This document shows, piece by piece, positions 1 through 7,667 of a stretch of DNA of 17,709 bases (the first letter of the stretch is position 1; every line of letters begins with the position of its first letter). The notes beneath the pieces were generated by a model, which was not told where the DNA came from, did no database searches, and saw nothing but the letters and a program-made list of their open reading frames with translations. Origin of the DNA: SZUA-365 sp034002405 (GTDB lineage Bacteria; Bacteroidota; Ignavibacteria; SZUA-365); assembly GCA_034002405.1 (NCBI GenBank), contig JAVFAS010000067.1:1-17709 (forward strand), read 5' to 3'. The translations under genes were made by a program, and so were the position numbers.

Positions 1-85
1 AAACATGATTGTCTCGAAGATTGTGAAGCATGGTAACTTATTCATTGTCCCCGGCACAAACAAGGCAGAACGCGCGGAACCCCTC

Positions 86-370
86 CGGGCGAACCGCCAT
101 ACCCAGGTTCCACGACTCCCGGAAGAACGTCATGAAACCGAACCACCGGATTCCGTCTTCGCGAACACGGTTCGCCCGTACGGGCGAACCGCCATACCCA
201 GGTTCCACGACTCCCGGAAGAGCGTCATGAAACCGAACCACCGGATTCCGTCTTCGCGAACACGGTTCGCCCCGTACGGGCGAACCGCCATACCCAGGTT
301 CCACGACTCCCGGAAGAGCGTCATGAAACCGAACCACCGAATTCCGTCTCCGCGAACACGGTTCGCCCCT
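86..370. repeat. Three tandem copies of a 95/96-bp palindrome-containing repeat
   Basis: Units begin at 86, 181 and 277 with the same CGGGCGAACCGCCATACCC start and differ by only a few bases (for example GAACGT versus GAGCGT, and one extra C near 271). The 86/181 spacing is 95 bp and the 181/277 spacing is 96 bp, so the reading frame shifts at every copy. This argues against a repeated protein domain although several frames are open. The junction of copies 1 and 2 (168-191) is a perfect 24-bp palindrome centred on GTAC, and the junction of copies 2 and 3 (263-287) is the same palindrome with one extra C. The third copy stops a few bases from the TSUP permease stop codon, so transcripts of that gene would run into these hairpins. 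Bases 1-85 contain nothing else I can identify. Confidence 0.85.
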
Positions 371-372
371 AC

Positions 373-1059
373 CTACCATACCCATATTTTCACCAGCAGC
401 GCCGCCAGCACCAATCCGAAAACGGGTTTGATGATGCGAGCACCACCGCGAATGGCGACGCCTGCGCCGGTCCACGCGCCGGCGATATTCGCGAGTCCCA
501 TCGGCAGGGCGACGAGCCATGCGATGTCGCCACCGAGCAGGAAGGCGAGAATGGCGGCATAATTCGAGGCGAGATTCAGCAGCTTCGCGTGGGCGGTGGC
601 GCGCAGGAAGCTGAAGCGAAACAACAGCACGAAACCGAATGCGAGGAAGCTGCCGGTGCCGGGACCGAAAAAGCCGTCGTAGAAACCGAGCGCGAAGGCG
701 AACAGCACCACGAACACGTCATGGCGCGGGTCGAGGGAGACCTGCGTGTCGTGGAGACCGAAATCCTTGCGGAGAAAGGTCACCGCGGCAACCACGACGA
801 TCAAGATCGGGATCAGGGCATCGAGTGAATCTCCCGGGACACGCAGAACGGTCCATGCGCCGGCATAGGAGCCGAGGAAGGATGCGATGAAGCCCACGGT
901 GCCGAAACGAAGAATGAGGTATCCGCTGCGCAGATACCGGAACGTCGCGACGCTCGTGCCGATCGCGCTCTGTACCTTGTTGGTTGCCAGCGCGAGGTGT
1001 GGCGGGAGTCCCGCCGCGATCAATGCAGGCAGCGTGATGAGTCCACCGCCCCCGGCCAT
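373..1059 (-). CDS. TSUP family (TauE/SafE-like) membrane permease, N-terminus unresolved
   Basis: Predicted inner-membrane transporter of the sulfite exporter TauE/SafE (TSUP) family, whose members move sulfur-containing or organic anions; the substrate cannot be told from sequence. The first half has the glycine-rich segment SMAGGGGLITLPAL followed by ATNKVQSAIGT, and the second half repeats the pattern with GFYDGFFGPGTGSF and AKLLNLASNYAAI, the internal duplication typical of the family. From the only in-frame ATG (1057-1059) the product is 228 aa and lacks the first part of the first membrane helix. The frame stays open to 1170 and reads TYALLLAAGFLGGLIDSMAG, so the real protein very likely starts upstream. 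That stretch has no ATG, GTG or TTG in frame; a CTG at 1150-1152 would give 259 aa and an ATT at 1123-1125 would give 250 aa. It is the last gene of the minus-strand run from uvrA. Confidence 0.85.
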   Translation of the reverse strand: MAGGGGLITLPALIAAGLPPHLALATNKVQSAIGTSVATFRYLRSGYLILRFGTVGFIASFLGSYAGAWTVLRVPGDSLDALIPILIVVVAAVTFLRKDFGLHDTQVSLDPRHDVFVVLFAFALGFYDGFFGPGTGSFLAFGFVLLFRFSFLRATAHAKLLNLASNYAAILAFLLGGDIAWLVALPMGLANIAGAWTGAGVAIRGGARIIKPVFGLVLAALLVKIWVW

Positions 1060-1215
1060 CGAATCAATGAGTCCGCCAAGGAATCCGGCAGCGAGCAGAA
1101 GGGCATATGTCGAAACGTCGGGAATGGGAACTCCGGGGAGCGCAGAAAACAGGAATAATGGATCTGATAGTCATATATGCATGATGCGATATCCCGTTCG
1201 GCCGGTCTGCCGTGG

Positions 1216-2106
1216 TCAGCGAAGGAACAGCAATGCCACGCCGAGCACGGCGATCACCGCGCCGGTGATGGCACGGGATGACAGACGCTCATGATGGAAG
1301 ACGCGCACGAGCGGGAGCATGATGATCGGTGGCAGCGCCATGATCGTGGTCGCGATGGCCACCTTCGTGTGCGCGATCGCGACGAGACTGAATGTGATGC
1401 CGAGGTAGGGTCCGAGGATCGCGCCGGCGGTTGTGTATCCCAGCGCGACGGGATCCCTGGCGTAGATGCGAAAGGGATTGTGATACCAACGAAAGGCAAG
1501 CGCGGCGGGGAGGAAGATCACCACCGACGCGGCGATACGGACCATGGTGGCGACCATGCCGTGGATGGGTGCCTCGTTGAGGGCGAACTTCGCGAAGATC
1601 AATCCCGCGGCCTGTCCCAGCGCGCCGAGCAACGCGAACAGCAGTCCCCGCGCGGTGGTGCGATATTTCGTGACGGCAGTGGGTTGCCGCTCGAGCACCA
1701 CCATCGTGACTCCGGCGATGGTGATGACCATGCCGAGAATGCCCAAGGGTGCGAGATGCTCGTCGAGAAAGAGGTAGCCGAGCACGGCGCTCATCGCCGG
1801 CACCAGCGACATGACAAGCATCGAGACACGCGCACCGATTTCCTTGAACGCGGCGAAGAGAAAGCTGTCCCCGATCACCAGACCGATGATCCCGCTCCAG
1901 GTCAGATGCTGGAGTTGCGTCGCCGAGAGATCAATGTCGAAACCGAACACGAGAATGGTGACCGCGAGAAACAGCAGCGCGAGGATCATGCGCGTGATGT
2001 TGACCTGGATCGACCCGACGCGCGTTGTCGCCTCGGTAAATACGAGGGAGGTGCCGGACCATAAAAACGCGGTCAGAAGGGCGCTGAGTTCACCGACGAA
2101 GGGCAT
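1216..2106 (-). CDS. EamA/DMT family transporter
   Basis: A 296-residue integral membrane protein of the drug/metabolite transporter superfamily with two EamA-type halves (about residues 5-140 and 150-293), each giving around five hydrophobic helices. It begins MPFVGELSALLTAFLWSGTS, the usual EamA opening with a Trp in helix 1. Each half ends with the family-type segment (GILGMVITIAGVTMVVLER and then AITGAVIAVLGVALLFLR). Members export metabolites, amino acids or toxic compounds; no substrate can be assigned. The ATG is 6 nt downstream of the VOC gene stop, so the two are probably co-transcribed. The TSUP permease follows on the same strand, making two transporters in a row. Confidence 0.9.
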   Translation of the reverse strand: MPFVGELSALLTAFLWSGTSLVFTEATTRVGSIQVNITRMILALLFLAVTILVFGFDIDLSATQLQHLTWSGIIGLVIGDSFLFAAFKEIGARVSMLVMSLVPAMSAVLGYLFLDEHLAPLGILGMVITIAGVTMVVLERQPTAVTKYRTTARGLLFALLGALGQAAGLIFAKFALNEAPIHGMVATMVRIAASVVIFLPAALAFRWYHNPFRIYARDPVALGYTTAGAILGPYLGITFSLVAIAHTKVAIATTIMALPPIIMLPLVRVFHHERLSSRAITGAVIAVLGVALLFLR

Positions 2107-2112
2107 GGCGCA

Positions 2113-2481
2113 TCATTGTTTCGAATGCAGCGCGATGCGGTTGCCGTCAGGATCGCGGAAGACCGCCATGTAGCCGATCTCTTCCGAAATCAGCGTCTTC
2201 GGAATGACCACCGAGGCGCCGGCGCCCTCGGCACGCGCGAGCATGGGATTGAGATCCGGGCCCGCGTCGAAGTACACGAGCACGCCGTGCTCCGATGGCA
2301 CATACCACTCGTGCGCGACGATGGCGCCGTTGATCCCGTCTTCATGCGTTCCGATGAACCCCATCAACGCTTGTCCGATGGTCTGCTCGACGATGGGAAC
2401 ACCAAAAACACTCTGGTAGAATTTTTTTGCGCGGTCGAATCCCACGACGGGGATTTCAAACCAGGTTATGCCGTGTGCCAT
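2113..2481 (-). CDS. VOC (glyoxalase/bleomycin-resistance fold) family protein
   Basis: A small cytosolic vicinal-oxygen-chelate protein of 122 aa made of two beta-alpha-beta-beta-beta modules. Visible landmarks are ITWFEIPVVGFDRAKKFYQSVF at the start (residues about 4-25) and the closing VFRDPDGNRIALHS, a common C-terminal signature of the superfamily. I chose the ATG at 2479-2481 because an AGGAG Shine-Dalgarno sequence (2485-2489 on the complement) sits five-odd bases upstream; the longer frame reaching 2655 would overlap the 3' end of uvrA and adds an Arg/Ser-rich tail unlike any VOC N-terminus. It lies 40 nt after uvrA and 6 nt before the EamA gene. Family members include glyoxalases, dioxygenases and antibiotic-binding proteins; a specific reaction cannot be assigned. 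Confidence 0.88.
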   Translation of the reverse strand: MAHGITWFEIPVVGFDRAKKFYQSVFGVPIVEQTIGQALMGFIGTHEDGINGAIVAHEWYVPSEHGVLVYFDAGPDLNPMLARAEGAGASVVIPKTLISEEIGYMAVFRDPDGNRIALHSKQ

Positions 2482-2521
2482 GTGCTCCTGTGAAATATTT
2501 ATGAATATGATATCTGATTCT

Positions 2522-5377
2522 CTATGTTTTTCCGGCCGTTCCTGTTTTTGAGGAACGCGGGAGAATGGCCCGGAGATAGCGGCCAGTGTGACTCGCATCG
2601 ACCGTGGCGACGTGCTCCGGCGTGCCTTCGGCGACGACCGTTCCGCCCGCGTCACCGCCCTCGGGACCCAGATCGATGATCCAGTCGGCGGATTTGATCA
2701 CATCGAGATTGTGCTCGATGATGAGTACACTGTTTCCGGCGTCGAGCAGCGCTTCGAAACACTGCAGCAATTTTCGCACATCGTGGGCATGCAGGCCGGT
2801 CGTGGGTTCGTCGAAGATGAACAGCGTGTGACCATTGCCGCGCGCGGACAGATGCAGCGCGAGCTTGAGGCGCTGCGCTTCTCCACCCGACAGTGTCGTG
2901 GCGGGCTGGCCCAGCCGCATGTATCCGAGGCCGACGTCGTCAAGCACCTGCAACTTGTTGGCGACGCGTGGCACGTGTGCGAAGAACGCGAGCGCCTCGG
3001 TCACCGTCATGTCGAGCACGTCCACGATGTTTTTCCCGTTGTAGCGAATGTCGACGATCTCCCGTTTGTATCGCGTGCCTTTGCAGGATTCACATTCGAG
3101 ATACAGGTCAGCCATGAACTGCATTTCCACCTTGATGACGCCATCTCCTTCGCAGACATCGCAGCGTCCCCCCGGGACGTTAAAGGAAAATGCACCGGGG
3201 GCGAAGCCACGCAATTTCGCGGCAGGCGTTGCGGCGAAGAGTTCACGGATGCCGTCGAATGCCTTCAGATACGTGACGGGATTCGAACGCGGCGTACGGC
3301 CGATGGGTGACTGGTCGACCAGCTCGACATGCTTGATGCGCTGCATGCCGACGAAGCCGGAATACAAGCCGATCTCGTCTTCGTAGGCACCCTCGAGTTC
3401 TTTTTTCAGTCCGGCATACAGAATGTCGGTGACCAACGTGCTTTTGCCCGAACCGGAGACTCCGGTCACGCAGGTCAGGACACCGAGAGGAATCGACACA
3501 TCGATATTCTTGAGATTGTTGTGCCGCGCGTCCCGGATCTTGAGAGATGCGCCCGCGGTCCGGCGTGTCGCGGGGAGCGCGATTTCCATCCGGCCACTCA
3601 GATATTGCCCCGTCAGGGATTGCCGGTTCTTTTTCAATTGCTGAATGGTGCCGATCGCGACGACCTCGCCCCCATGTTCACCGGCGGCGGGCCCCATGTC
3701 GACGATCAGATCGGCCACCTGCATCATCTCTGCGTCGTGTTCGACGACAAGGACGGTATTGCCACCGTCGCGCAGCGATTGCAGGATGGAGATCAATCGG
3801 CTGTTGTCGCGAGGATGCAGTCCGATCGTCGGTTCGTCAAGCACGTAGAGCGAACCGACCAGGGCCGATCCGAGCGCCGTGGCGATGTTGATGCGTTGCG
3901 CCTCGCCGCCGGAAAGCGTATGTGAAAGACGGTCGAGTGTAAGATAGCCCAGTCCGATTTTCGTCAGAATGCGGAGTCGTGCGCGGATTTCCTCGAGAAT
4001 GCGGCCGGCCACATCGGTCTCGAAGGGCGTCAGCGTGATCTCCTCGAAGAAGCGGTGCAGACGGTCGAGGGGCATGCGCACGAGTTCGCCAAGATTGCGA
4101 TCCGCCACATGCACCGCGATGGCGTGCGGTTGCAGGCGCGATCCCCCGCAGGCAGTGCAGGTGGTGTAGCCGCGATAGCGTGCCATCAGAATGCGATAAT
4201 GCATTTTGTAGTTTTTCGATTCGACCATGTCGAAAAACCCGTGGATGCCCTTGAACCCCTTGCCACCATTCCAGACGAAATCCCGCTCGTCGCTGGTCAG
4301 CGATCGCCATGGCACATCGAGCCGCACGCCGGCTGTCCGGGCCGCACGCTCGAGATCGCGCTGATGCTTGCTGTGCTTTGGCGTTGTCCACGGTTGGACC
4401 GCGCCATCGGCGAGCGTCCGGGTTTCATTTGGAATGACCAGTTTCGGATCGATCCCGGTGGTGCGGCCGAAGCCCTGGCAGACCGGACATGCCCCCGCGG
4501 GACTGTTGAAGGAGAAGAGTTGCGGTTCGGGTTCGGTATACGGGGTGCCGCAAACGCTACAGGCAAATCGCGCGCTGAAATTCCAGTCCTCGTCGCGATC
4601 GAGTACGCGGATGCGCACAGTGCCGTCGCCTTCGACGAAGGCGGTTTGCAGGGAATCAGCAAAGCGTGCCGTGTCTCCGTCGCTGCGCCAGACCAGACGA
4701 TCGACAAGCACCAAGATGTCCTCTTTCTTCGCATCGATGGATCCGATGTCCTCAAGATCCACGATCTCCGATCCGACGACGATGCGTACGAATCCCTGCG
4801 TACGGAGATTCTCGATTTCTTCCTCGACGGTGTGGCCTTCGTGCGCATGCATTGGAAACATGACATACACACGCGTTCCGTCGGCGAGCGTCGCAAGGCG
4901 ATCCAGGGCCGTGCGTACCGAGTCCCGTTGCACGAGTTCGCCGTCATGCGGGCAAACCGTGCGGCCGATGCGCGCGAATAACAGCCGCAGGTAATCGTAG
5001 ACTTCGGTCGCGGTCCCCACGGTCGAACGCGGATTCCGGCTCGTGGTCTTCTGCTCGATGGCGATCGCCGGCGCGATGCCCTGGATGAAATCGACATCCG
5101 GTTTGTTCATGCGTTCGAGGAACTGACGGGCGTACGCCGAAAGACTTTCGACATAACGGCGCTGTCCTTCCGCATAGATCGTATCGAACGCGAGACTCGA
5201 TTTCCCCGATCCGCTTACCCCGGTGATGACGATGAGCTTGTCGTGCGGGAGTTCGAGCGTGATGTTCTTGAGATTATGCACACGCGCGCCGCGAATCAGC
5301 AACGTGGACGATGCGATCGCCTCCGTCGCGGGTGGTCGCGATTTCGTGGTGCGCGCGGGGGATTTCCGTGTGGACAT
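2522..5377 (-). CDS. uvrA: Excinuclease ABC subunit A (UvrA)
   Basis: DNA-damage recognition ATPase of nucleotide excision repair; it acts as a dimer that loads UvrB on lesions. At 951 aa it has the usual UvrA length. Order of elements: first Walker A GVSGSGKSS (about residues 53-61) followed by FDTIYAEGQRRYVESLSAYA; a zinc site CSVCG...CPVC (about 272-300); TACTACGGSRL-type CxxCGG motif; first ABC signature LSGGEAQR and Walker B LDEPTIGLHPRDN (about 490-520); second Walker A GVSGSGKST (about 640); the QSPIGRTPRSNP motif; the DNA-binding zinc finger CDVC...CESC (about 737-762); second LSGGEAQR (about 827) and FDEPTTGLHAHDV. Both nucleotide sites look intact. No clear Shine-Dalgarno precedes the ATG. 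It appears to head a minus-strand run with the VOC, EamA and TSUP genes, which have no obvious repair role. Confidence 0.97.
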   Translation of the reverse strand: MSTRKSPARTTKSRPPATEAIASSTLLIRGARVHNLKNITLELPHDKLIVITGVSGSGKSSLAFDTIYAEGQRRYVESLSAYARQFLERMNKPDVDFIQGIAPAIAIEQKTTSRNPRSTVGTATEVYDYLRLLFARIGRTVCPHDGELVQRDSVRTALDRLATLADGTRVYVMFPMHAHEGHTVEEEIENLRTQGFVRIVVGSEIVDLEDIGSIDAKKEDILVLVDRLVWRSDGDTARFADSLQTAFVEGDGTVRIRVLDRDEDWNFSARFACSVCGTPYTEPEPQLFSFNSPAGACPVCQGFGRTTGIDPKLVIPNETRTLADGAVQPWTTPKHSKHQRDLERAARTAGVRLDVPWRSLTSDERDFVWNGGKGFKGIHGFFDMVESKNYKMHYRILMARYRGYTTCTACGGSRLQPHAIAVHVADRNLGELVRMPLDRLHRFFEEITLTPFETDVAGRILEEIRARLRILTKIGLGYLTLDRLSHTLSGGEAQRINIATALGSALVGSLYVLDEPTIGLHPRDNSRLISILQSLRDGGNTVLVVEHDAEMMQVADLIVDMGPAAGEHGGEVVAIGTIQQLKKNRQSLTGQYLSGRMEIALPATRRTAGASLKIRDARHNNLKNIDVSIPLGVLTCVTGVSGSGKSTLVTDILYAGLKKELEGAYEDEIGLYSGFVGMQRIKHVELVDQSPIGRTPRSNPVTYLKAFDGIRELFAATPAAKLRGFAPGAFSFNVPGGRCDVCEGDGVIKVEMQFMADLYLECESCKGTRYKREIVDIRYNGKNIVDVLDMTVTEALAFFAHVPRVANKLQVLDDVGLGYMRLGQPATTLSGGEAQRLKLALHLSARGNGHTLFIFDEPTTGLHAHDVRKLLQCFEALLDAGNSVLIIEHNLDVIKSADWIIDLGPEGGDAGGTVVAEGTPEHVATVDASHTGRYLRAILPRSSKTGTAGKT

Positions 5378-5541
5378 GGTGATGGCAGATGACCGACATT
5401 TCGAACAACCTCAAAACATACGAGGGGGTGCATCCAAAAGCAATGCAGGCGAGGATCCAGCCAACCAATGCAGGGATGTCGCGTACGACGTGGACGCGTC
5501 GCGTCCGTGCGCGAAGCGTGCGCATGCACTATATTTCCAGT
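5378..5541. promoter_or_regulatory. Divergent intergenic region between uvrA and the repeat-rich secreted protein gene
   Basis: The 164 bp between the two divergent start codons must hold both promoters. On the minus strand, about 35 bp before uvrA, a TATGTTTTG stretch resembles the Bacteroidota-type -7 element TAnnTTTG. On the plus strand the motif described separately (5526-5541) abuts the start codon. No other gene is evident; the open frame running through the region in phase with the secreted protein lacks any ribosome-binding site and precedes the signal peptide. Confidence 0.45.
5526..5541 (+). promoter_or_regulatory. TAnnTTTG-like promoter motif, possibly leaderless
   Basis: The 16-mer GCACTATATTTCCAGT matches 14 of 16 positions with the motif at 9364-9379 and contains TATATTTC, one mismatch from the TAnnTTTG -7 element known for Bacteroidota. 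It ends directly at the ATG (5542), so a transcript starting about seven bases after the box would have almost no leader. Confidence 0.4.
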
Positions 5542-6951
5542 ATGAAACCCCGTGTTGATTATCGGCTCGTCCTTGTGTTCGCGTGTGGTTGCCTGTGCTG
5601 GGTGCAGTCCGGCGCCGCCCAGGTCGACGTGGTCCCGGACAGTGTGTCTTGCGACGACCCGGCGGCGAAGATCCATCACCTCATGCGTGACAGCACGCGC
5701 AATGCGATGAACGCGACGGTCACGACGGATGATGCGGGAGAGTGGTTCTGTGCGTGGAGCGAACGGACGGCGCGCGGTGCTGATCTGTACGGGATGTTTT
5801 TCGCACGTGGGCAGCGATCAGGGTTTACGGCCAGCCCGCTTGCCGCGGATGTTCCTTCCTCCACCGTCGATGCGGAGGATGAATTCGCCTCCGCGACGCA
5901 TCTCGGCGATCGGACGGTGCTCATCGTCTGGCAGCGGCGTTCGGCCGGACGTCATTCAATATGGGCGCGCCTGGTCACGCATCGCGTCGTCGCGGATGGC
6001 GGACGCGTGCGCGCGACGGCGCTGTCGGATCCGGCCCGCCCGTCGGACGAGGCTCTCGATACGTTGCACCGGCGTGATGCTTCCCGTCTTATTCTTGGTC
6101 CGCCGTTTCAGGTCAGCGACACCGATGCGCAGGCCATGATGCCGAGCGTGATACGCAATGCGGAGGGAAAGGTCTTGATTGTCTGGCAGGATTATCGAAA
6201 TGGCAATGCGGATGTGTATGCCCGGCGGTATTACCTGGCGACACACACGGTGGGTGAATGCACACGCATCAATGATGATACCGCGCGGGCGATTCAGGGT
6301 GCACCACGCGTGGCGGCGGACTGTCCGCATGGCTTTCTCGTGTTCTGGCCAGACGCGCGCGATGACGGGTTATGGAAATTCTATTCCCATCGCGTCGGTC
6401 TTCCCGGCGCACGCAATGTTCTCATCGACTCCGCGCAACGCAAGGCGATGACCACGCTCATCGCGGGGGTCTGCCTTCCGGGAGACTCGGCGATGTTTGC
6501 GTGGAAGGACTATCGCGCGGGCAACAGCAACATCTACCGTCGCATGGCCGACCTTCGCACCGGTAGCTTCACCACGGCCGAGCGCATCAACGATGATGAC
6601 GGTGAGCGCTGGCAGCGGCTCGCGTCCGCCGACGGTGATGGCATGGGGCATGTCGCGGTGTGCTGGGAGGATTACCGGAATACGGACGGCAACCAACGCG
6701 GCGATGTCTACATGCAGGCGTATGGACGGAATGGAATCGCAACCGGCCCGAACATCCGCATCAACGATCGTGATGACCGCATCGCGCGCAAGATGCCGTT
6801 GCTCGTGATGGACCGGAGCGGGTGGATGTTGGTGCTCTGGCATCAAGGAGAGGAAGGCGCGTACCGTCTGCATGGTCAATGGCTGCGGCATCCCGCACAA
6901 CGCGAAGGAGCGAACTTCTGTCTCACCGGCGCGACGGATGGAGGCGAGTGA
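5542..6951 (+). CDS. Secreted protein with seven W-centred repeats, possible seven-bladed propeller
   Basis: A 469-aa exported protein of unknown function. The ATG at 5542 is preferred over the in-frame one at 5389 because it opens a signal peptide (MKPRVDYRLVLVFACGC... with a probable cut after SGAAQ). The mature part holds seven related segments, each a hydrophobic strand followed by W-x-D-x-R and a Tyr-containing strand. They start near residues 67 (FCAWSERTARGADLYGMFF), 127 (VLIVWQRRSAGRHSIWARL), 211 (VLIVWQDYRNGNADVYARR), 265 (FLVFWPDARDDGLWKFYSH), 317 (AMFAWKDYRAGNSNIYRRM), 372 (VAVCWEDYRNTDGNQRGDVY) and 429 (MLVLWHQGEEGAYRLHGQW). The WxDYRxGNxxIY form is common in secreted FCB proteins. 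It lacks a recognisable T9SS tail and ends in DGGE. It is translationally close to the next gene. Confidence 0.75.
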   Translation: MKPRVDYRLVLVFACGCLCWVQSGAAQVDVVPDSVSCDDPAAKIHHLMRDSTRNAMNATVTTDDAGEWFCAWSERTARGADLYGMFFARGQRSGFTASPLAADVPSSTVDAEDEFASATHLGDRTVLIVWQRRSAGRHSIWARLVTHRVVADGGRVRATALSDPARPSDEALDTLHRRDASRLILGPPFQVSDTDAQAMMPSVIRNAEGKVLIVWQDYRNGNADVYARRYYLATHTVGECTRINDDTARAIQGAPRVAADCPHGFLVFWPDARDDGLWKFYSHRVGLPGARNVLIDSAQRKAMTTLIAGVCLPGDSAMFAWKDYRAGNSNIYRRMADLRTGSFTTAERINDDDGERWQRLASADGDGMGHVAVCWEDYRNTDGNQRGDVYMQAYGRNGIATGPNIRINDRDDRIARKMPLLVMDRSGWMLVLWHQGEEGAYRLHGQWLRHPAQREGANFCLTGATDGGE

Positions 6952-6953
6952 GC

Positions 6954-7589
6954 ATGGACCGAAGAGAGTTTTTCCGACTCGGTTTCCTGCGTGTGAAGGA
7001 TCATGCCCGGAAAACGGCGCCGGAACTGATTCGTCGAGAAATGACGCCCATCATCATCGATGTCTCCGTGCTGACCGATCAGGTGGAACGCGCCGAAATG
7101 CTGGCCGATGAGTTTCTTCCTGCACATTTCGGCGAACGCTTCCTGCGGCTCAAGCAGAGCACGCTCCACGGACAGTATCCCGGCGGTATTCTCTTGTTCG
7201 AACAGCACACCCTGCGCGATTTTCATGATGGCGCGTCATTGTTGTATGCCGCCTTGCGTGAGATCGAGGATGCGCTCGTCCTCGATGTGCCTCAAACCGA
7301 TCCGGTCCTGCTGCGCTATATCAACATCGTTCCGGCCTTCTCCCGTACCGCGGACGTGTTTCATCGCGGCACGCTGCGGCAGGTGATCTCTCTTTCCGAA
7401 GACGGACGGCACGAGATCGAAGGCAGCCTCGGGACGATGACCATCGTGGTCGCGGGCCAACGGCTCAAGGTCATCGCGTCTCCATGCCCCCATCAAACCT
7501 GTACCGCGCATCCCGCCATCATTACACCCGGTCAACGCATCACCTGCGTGCCCAACGAAATCAGCATCGCCATCGGCATGCCGCTTTGA
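6954..7589 (+). CDS. RR-leader-like protein with C-terminal NusG-II-like domain
   Basis: A 211-aa protein whose C-terminal 60 residues resemble the NusG domain II family: IEGSLGTMTIVVAGQRLKVI, then SPCPHQTC (C178, C183), then ITPGQRITCVPNEISIAIG (C198). In that family these cysteines and the PGQxIxCxPN motif are typical. The N-terminus MDRREFFRLGFLR resembles a twin-arginine start (RRxFF), but no hydrophobic stretch follows, so export is doubtful. Residues about 25-145 form a mixed alpha/beta region I do not recognise. The ATG at 6954 has a GGAGG at 6940-6944 and lies two bases after the upstream stop codon, so the two genes are surely co-transcribed. Function unknown; a role in thiol/redox or cofactor chemistry is only a guess from the cysteines. 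Confidence 0.7.
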   Translation: MDRREFFRLGFLRVKDHARKTAPELIRREMTPIIIDVSVLTDQVERAEMLADEFLPAHFGERFLRLKQSTLHGQYPGGILLFEQHTLRDFHDGASLLYAALREIEDALVLDVPQTDPVLLRYINIVPAFSRTADVFHRGTLRQVISLSEDGRHEIEGSLGTMTIVVAGQRLKVIASPCPHQTCTAHPAIITPGQRITCVPNEISIAIGMPL

Positions 7590-7614
7590 ATCCTCCGGAC
7601 GTCCGATAACAGAA

Positions 7615-7647
7615 ACACGGACCGGCGCGTGAAGCTCCGGTCCGTGT
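7615..7647. terminator. Hairpin between convergent genes, probable bidirectional terminator
   Basis: ACACGGACCGG (7615-7625) pairs perfectly with CCGGTCCGTGT (7637-7647) around an 11-nt loop. It sits between the stop of the NusG-II-like gene and the stop of the histone-like gene read from the other strand. There is no strong T-run on either side, so termination efficiency is uncertain. Confidence 0.6.
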
Positions 7648-7667
7648 GATCATGTCCAGCAATACGA

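Noticed and set aside
86..370. Possible CRISPR array
   Set aside because: The whole unit is repeated with no unique spacers, and units are about 95 bp.
38..520. 160-residue minus-strand open frame with repeated FRESWNLG-type peptides
   Set aside because: It runs through the tandem repeat, whose 95/96-bp period shifts frame each copy, and overlaps the TSUP gene; no ribosome-binding site.
1291..2064. 257-codon plus-strand frame rich in Asp, Glu, Arg and His
   Set aside because: It is opposite the hydrophobic EamA transporter; charged composition is what the complement of membrane helices gives.
2482..2655. 58-residue N-terminal extension of the VOC protein
   Set aside because: It overlaps the end of uvrA, is Arg/Ser-rich, and a good AGGAG site marks the internal ATG at 2481.
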